25,604 bases of DNA from DASSWG01 sp035705295. Lineage in GTDB: Bacteria > Bacteroidota > Bacteroidia > Flavobacteriales > Flavobacteriaceae. The notes below the pieces were generated by a model. That model was not told the origin of the DNA, did not search any database, and saw only the letters and a program-made list of their open reading frames with translations. The position numbers and the translations under genes are program-made. Every line of letters begins with the position of its first letter. Within the stretch, counting starts at the first letter, position 1. Positions 22,577 to 25,604 of the stretch are shown one piece after another. The stretch lies in assembly GCA_035705295.1 (NCBI GenBank), contig DASSWG010000078.1:1-25604 (forward strand), written 5' to 3'.

Positions 22577-23205
22577 CATACAATTTCAGTTACAAATTCC
22601 TCTTTGGGCAACCTTACTTTTTTCAGTTTGGAAAAAACATCGTTTTCTTCGTCCCTATACCCCAAGGCAAGCAGCACAATGCTTTTCAGGCCTTTTTCTT
22701 TCAAACCCAAAATTTCATCGAACTTTTCGGAATTAAACCCTTCCATCGGGGTTGCGTCCACTTGTAAGTCCGCTGCGGCAATGAGTCCGGTTCCCAATGC
22801 GATATAGGCTTGTTTTGACGACCAGATAAAATTTTGTTCATCTGTTCTGCCAAGAAGATAATTGTCCAGTTTATGCTTAAAATCGACCAAGCTTTCTTCC
22901 GGTGTTTCCCTCACTTTTGCAATACGCTTGATATAATTTTCGATATGGTTTTTTTGTACCGAATTATAAGCCGCAAACACCAGAAGATGCGAAGACTCCA
23001 CAATCTGTGAATTGAAAGAATCTGCGCCCAGTTCCTTTCTTATTTTTTTATTTTCTATTACAAACAATCGATAAGGCTGTATTCCCACAGAGGATGCAGA
23101 AAGATTGATGGCATCGATTATTTTTTGTAGGGTATCTTCTGACAATTTTTTGTTGCTGAATTTTTTTGTGGCGTAGCGCCAGTTAAGACTTTCTATTAAA
23201 TCCAT
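22576..23205 (-). CDS. NAD(P)H-dependent nitroreductase, NfsB/MhqN-like
   Basis: A 209-residue FMN-type nitroreductase. The flavin-binding start RYATKKFSNKKLSEDTLQKIIDAINLSASSVGIQPYRLFVI is the family signature. LLVFAAYNS and QAYIALGTGLIAAADLQVDATPMEGF carry the dimer and flavin positions, and LLALGYRDEENDVFSKLKKVRLPKEEFV closes it. These enzymes reduce nitro-aromatics or quinones, two electrons at a time. It is divergent from an HxlR regulator (107-base gap), a layout in which the regulator usually controls the reductase. Confidence 0.88.
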   Translation of the reverse strand: MDLIESLNWRYATKKFSNKKLSEDTLQKIIDAINLSASSVGIQPYRLFVIENKKIRKELGADSFNSQIVESSHLLVFAAYNSVQKNHIENYIKRIAKVRETPEESLVDFKHKLDNYLLGRTDEQNFIWSSKQAYIALGTGLIAAADLQVDATPMEGFNSEKFDEILGLKEKGLKSIVLLALGYRDEENDVFSKLKKVRLPKEEFVTEIV

Positions 23206-23253
23206 TTCTTTTGGTTTTTAATTGTTACAGGCTACAAATTTCAGGAAATAATG

Positions 23254-23284
23254 TTTACTTTTGTCCTTTGGTGTCAAAAAGTAA
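23254..23284. promoter_or_regulatory. Candidate HxlR operator between divergent genes
   Basis: TTACTTTT (23255-23262) and AAAAGTAA (23277-23284) form an inverted repeat with centres 22 bases apart, in the nitroreductase-hxlR gap. HxlR/DUF24 dimers bind such separated dyads. Two further copies of GTAAC-like half-sites follow at 23297-23311. Confidence 0.45.
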
Positions 23285-23312
23285 TAGTGACATTTGGGTA
23301 ACAAAGTAACGT

Positions 23313-23663
23313 ATGATGGAAAAAAAATCAGAAAATCACGATTGCAAAAAGACCATTATGGCCGTGCATGACGCAATGGACGTGCTACATGGTAAATGGA
23401 AAATTTCGATCGTCACTTCCCTCAGCTTCGGCAAAAAAAGATATTCTGAAATTCTAAGGGACGTAAAAGGAATTTCAGGGAAAATGTTGAGCCGGGAATT
23501 AAAGGATATGGAAATAAACCAGCTTATTACAAGAACGGTTCTGGACACACAACCCGTAACCGTCCAATATGAACTCACCGAATATGGACAAAGTTTAAAT
23601 CCGATAATATCAAACCTCGCAAACTGGGGTTTTGAACATCGCAAAAAAATAATTGGAGAGTGA
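23313..23663 (+). CDS. HxlR (DUF24) family transcriptional regulator
   Basis: A 116-residue winged-helix protein. Family landmarks are CKKTIMAVHDAMDVLHGKWKISIVTSLSFGKKRYSEILRDVKGISGKMLSRELKDMEINQLITR and the C-terminal YELTEYGQSLNPIISNLANWG. It has one cysteine (Cys11) just before the first helix, the position at which YodB, CatR and HypR sense quinones or hypochlorite by thiol modification. It is divergent from the nitroreductase. ATG 23313 or 23316 may serve as start. Confidence 0.9.
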   Translation: MMEKKSENHDCKKTIMAVHDAMDVLHGKWKISIVTSLSFGKKRYSEILRDVKGISGKMLSRELKDMEINQLITRTVLDTQPVTVQYELTEYGQSLNPIISNLANWGFEHRKKIIGE

Positions 23664-23677
23664 ACTTTTCCAAAGTT
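23663..23677. repeat. Single arm of the AACTTTTCCAAAGTT palindrome
   Basis: AACTTTTCCAAAGTT overlaps the last base of the HxlR stop codon. Its partner arm is degraded to an AT-rich CAAATTCGAAAAAATTCG. It is the same arm as in the full palindromes at 6776 and 25509. Confidence 0.65.
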
Positions 23678-23736
23678 CAAATTCGAAAAAATTCGTTCCA
23701 TTCGCATTAATTCGCGCCTACCATAAACCCATAAGT

Positions 23737-23784
23737 TTTTACCATAATATTAAAAGTCGTTGCTCTCGGTTTACCGTAATTTTG
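23737..23784 (+). promoter_or_regulatory. Shared upstream block and -7 box of the intact His/Met-rich gene
   Basis: TTTTACCATAATATTAAAAG (23737-23756, then TC) stands 18 bases before TAATTTTG (23777-23784), as at 20985-21032. Sequence between block and box differs, so the block is conserved by selection or by an old duplication. Confidence 0.6.
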
Positions 23785-23800
23785 AATAAAAATACGAACC

Positions 23801-25147
23801 ATGCTACGCAAATTCTTTTTATTGTTTGTTTTTCTATTGGGAACAACTCTTCTTTCCGCCCAAGAAGAAAAATCCAAACACAAACACCACAACATGGACG
23901 AAATGGAAAAATCGTCCGAAATGAAAATGATGCATCCCCAGCAGGATTCAACAATGATGATGAACGAAAACCCCAGTGTTTCCCGCCGGGGTTCCGGAAC
24001 GGGCTGGTTGCCAGATGCAGCTCCGCGATATGGCTACATGTTTCATTCGGAAAATTGGATGTATATGTTGCACGGAAATGTGTTTTTGCGTTACACAAAA
24101 CAAGATGTTTTTGACAAAGGAACCCGTGGCGATGAAAAACTTGGTTCCACCAACTGGATTATGGGAATGGGACAGACAAAAGTGGGCAAAAACGGCCTTT
24201 TTAGCTTTAGCGCCATGCTTTCCTTGGAAGCTTTGACCGTCGGCGGTGCAGGCTATCCGCTCTTGTTCCAGTCGGGAGAAACATGGAACGATCGCCCGTT
24301 GGTCGATCACCAACATCCGCACGATTTATTTTCAGAACTCTCGGTTTCCTATAAACATGCATTTTCGGAAGATATTTTGGGCTTTGTATATTTGGGCTAT
24401 CCCGGGGAACCGGCTTTAGGACCGGTGGCGTTTATGCACCGGCCTTCGGGAATTTATAATTCGAACACGCCACTGGGGCATCATTGGCAGGACGCCACAC
24501 ACGTTACTTTTGGAGTAGCGACACTAGGGTTTCAATACAAGGATTTTAAGGTGGAAGGTTCGCTTTTTACCGGAACCGAACCCAACGAAGAACGCTATGG
24601 GTTCGATGAACCGCGGTTCAATTCGCAATCGGTGCGTTTGTCCTATAACCCCTCGGAAAATTGGGCTTTTCAAGTTTCCCAAGCTTGGTTGAACGATGTG
24701 CATGCCATCGGCCCGCGCGAAGATGTGAACCGCAGTACGGCTTCTGCAATTCATGCGGTACAACTGGGTGAAAATAAGTTTTTGAATTCCACTTTGGTTT
24801 GGGGCTATAACAACAGTATTACCGGCCATCATGCCGATAGTCATTCCATTTTGTTGGAAAGCGCGCTGAGGTTAAACAACACTTCTATTTACGGACGGTA
24901 CGAATGGGTACAAAAATCCACGGAAGACTTGTTGCTGAACGAAGAAATATACGGACACGGAGAATTATACAATATAAATGCTGTTGCGCTCGGCCTGCAA
25001 CAAAAGCTGTTCAACGAATGGGACACCAATTTTTCGGTGGGAATTCAAGGAAGATTATATGTTACGCCCAACGGATTGGAAAATGTATATGGCGAAACGC
25101 CGGTTGGAGCACAAGTTTACTTACGGATTTACCCGGGAAGGATGTAG
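23801..25147 (+). CDS. His/Met-rich outer-membrane barrel-like protein, uncharacterised, metal-associated
   Basis: A 448-residue protein with a signal peptide (residues 1-20, LLSAQ). Residues 21-60 form a His/Met-rich head (KHKHHNMDEMEKSSEMKMMH, DSTMMMNENP). From SRRGSGTGWLPDAAPRYGYM on, it consists of alternating strands with aromatic ends (FSFSAMLSLEALTVGG, WAFQVSQAWL, NTSIYGRYEWVQKS), ending in YLRIYPGRM. It reads as an outer-membrane barrel with an exported metal-binding head. No established function is known to me. It precedes the copper-type ATPase by 113 bases and is related to the truncated gene at 21051. Copper handling is an inference. Confidence 0.75.
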   Translation: MLRKFFLLFVFLLGTTLLSAQEEKSKHKHHNMDEMEKSSEMKMMHPQQDSTMMMNENPSVSRRGSGTGWLPDAAPRYGYMFHSENWMYMLHGNVFLRYTKQDVFDKGTRGDEKLGSTNWIMGMGQTKVGKNGLFSFSAMLSLEALTVGGAGYPLLFQSGETWNDRPLVDHQHPHDLFSELSVSYKHAFSEDILGFVYLGYPGEPALGPVAFMHRPSGIYNSNTPLGHHWQDATHVTFGVATLGFQYKDFKVEGSLFTGTEPNEERYGFDEPRFNSQSVRLSYNPSENWAFQVSQAWLNDVHAIGPREDVNRSTASAIHAVQLGENKFLNSTLVWGYNNSITGHHADSHSILLESALRLNNTSIYGRYEWVQKSTEDLLLNEEIYGHGELYNINAVALGLQQKLFNEWDTNFSVGIQGRLYVTPNGLENVYGETPVGAQVYLRIYPGRM

Positions 25148-25150
25148 CAA

Positions 25151-25170
25151 ATTCCTGCGAAGGCAGGAAT
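25151..25170. repeat. Palindrome ATTCCTGC-GAAG-GCAGGAAT
   Basis: A perfect 8-base-arm hairpin directly after the outer-membrane protein's stop codon. It is the exact reverse complement of the element at 25279-25298 inside the ATPase gene. Confidence 0.75.
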
Positions 25171-25259
25171 CTTTTGAACGAACATTTAGAACATTAAAAC
25201 ACAACCCGTTTTCGTTGGGGATGAAAAAGATCCTATATTTTGAAAGGAATAAGAAAACT

Positions 25260-25604
25260 ATGGAAAATAAAGAACAAGATTCCTGCCTTCGCAGGAATTA
25301 TAAAATATCCGGAATGACCTGCAACGGTTGCCGTTCGCATGTCGAAAAAACCTTGAACAATGTAAAAGGCGTAAAAAACGCTTCGGTGGATTTGGAAAAA
25401 GCGGAAGCCGAAATTGAAATGGAAACCCATATCGAACTCGAAACTTTTCAAAAAGCATTGCAGGAAGCGGGAGGGAATTATCAAATCCATCTTCCGGGCG
25501 AAGAGGAGAACTTTTCCAAAGTTTCAAACTTTGGAAAAGTTCAAAAATCTCAAATCTCAAATCTCAAGTCTAATATCTATTACTGCCCGATGCATTGCGA
25601 AGGC
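25260..25604 (+). CDS. copA: Copper-type P1B-ATPase, N-terminal part (runs off the window)
   Basis: The frame is open from ATG 25260 to the right edge (115 codons). Residues about 14-80 form an HMA domain with GMTCNGCRSHVEKTLNNVKGV. The fragment ends YYCPMHCEG, the start of the heavy-metal-binding domain (YHYCPMHPE...CPxCGM) that precedes the membrane part in Bacteroidota CopA-like ATPases. Two pieces of the N-terminus are repeat-derived: residues 7-13 (palindrome 25279-25298) and residues 84-105 (palindrome 25509-25541 plus a TCTCAAA triplet). An in-frame ATG at 25221 is an alternative start. Transport of Cu(I) out of the cytoplasm is expected; the catalytic part lies outside the window. Confidence 0.8.
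   Translation, partial: MENKEQDSCLRRNYKISGMTCNGCRSHVEKTLNNVKGVKNASVDLEKAEAEIEMETHIELETFQKALQEAGGNYQIHLPGEEENFSKVSNFGKVQKSQISNLKSNIYYCPMHCEG
25279..25298. repeat. Palindrome inside the ATPase coding sequence, near its start
   Basis: ATTCCTGC-CTTC-GCAGGAAT lies in frame at codons 7-13 and is translated DSCLRRN. It is the reverse complement of 25151-25170, only 109 bases upstream. Confidence 0.75.
25509..25541. repeat. Palindrome inside the ATPase coding sequence, between HMA and HMBD
   Basis: AACTTTTCCAAAGTTT-C-AAACTTTGGAAAAGTT, with perfect 16-bp arms, is translated ENFSKVSNFGKV. It is followed at 25548-25568 by three 7-base units (TCTCAAA, TCTCAAA, TCTCAAG). Both are in frame and together fill the linker before YYCPMHCEG. 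Confidence 0.8.

Noticed and set aside
25548..25568. Start of a CRISPR array
   Set aside because: Only three 7-base units without spacers; it is a simple tandem repeat inside a coding sequence.

Overview
The window looks like chromosomal DNA of a flavobacterium-like member of the Bacteroidota. This rests on promoters of the TTG-N19-TAnnTTTG kind, A-rich leaders with little Shine-Dalgarno sequence, family content (HYC_CC_PP, DUF3347, an AraC regulator with an HMA head) and interspersed palindromes of types familiar from flavobacterial genomes. Genus cannot be set from the sequence alone. No rRNA, tRNA or CRISPR was seen.

Layout. (1) 1-1628: the end of a small membrane protein and a multi-membrane-span glycosyltransferase-like protein. 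(2) 1677-4877: a heavy-metal (probably copper) cluster: DUF3347 lipoprotein, HYC_CC_PP protein, outer-membrane barrel, periplasmic double-HMA protein, and an AraC regulator with an N-terminal CxxC HMA-like domain. (3) 5201-8306: AlkB-type repair protein, fragments of a type I restriction S subunit, a Crp/Fnr regulator, and a K+/H+ antiporter. (4) 8627-20952 and 21393-23663: a long detoxification island. It holds two YceI proteins, two DsbA-family proteins, a Ca2+/Na+ antiporter, an MhqO-like dioxygenase, an RclC-like (DUF417) membrane protein, OsmC, a coupled ferredoxin-GNAT-AlkD operon, an MhqD-like hydrolase, SnoaL-like and cupin proteins, a flavin monooxygenase-like protein, a CatE-like VOC protein, an LLM oxidoreductase, and an MhqN-like nitroreductase divergent from an HxlR regulator. 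The set resembles the quinone/electrophile (MhqR, CatR/YodB) regulons of Bacillus plus reactive-chlorine genes. (5) 21051-21341 and 23801-25604: metal genes again, namely a truncated and an intact copy of a His/Met-rich outer-membrane protein, then the start of a copper-type P-ATPase.

Two regulatory patterns were found by reading. A dyad TTAAC-N4-GTGAA sits at identical spacing from the -7 box in front of YceI-1, the FrnE-like gene and YceI-2; it is placed where a Crp/Fnr activator would bind, and a Crp/Fnr gene lies in the window. A second shared block, TTTTACCATAATATTAAAAG, sits at identical spacing in front of the two His/Met-rich genes.

The window also carries many gene remnants: an SDR with only its two ends, the first 34 codons of an MFS-like transporter, a 21-codon YceI scrap, restriction S fragments, and a truncated His/Met-rich gene ending in a palindrome. 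Repeat palindromes have entered coding sequence in frame, most clearly twice in the P-type ATPase N-terminus.
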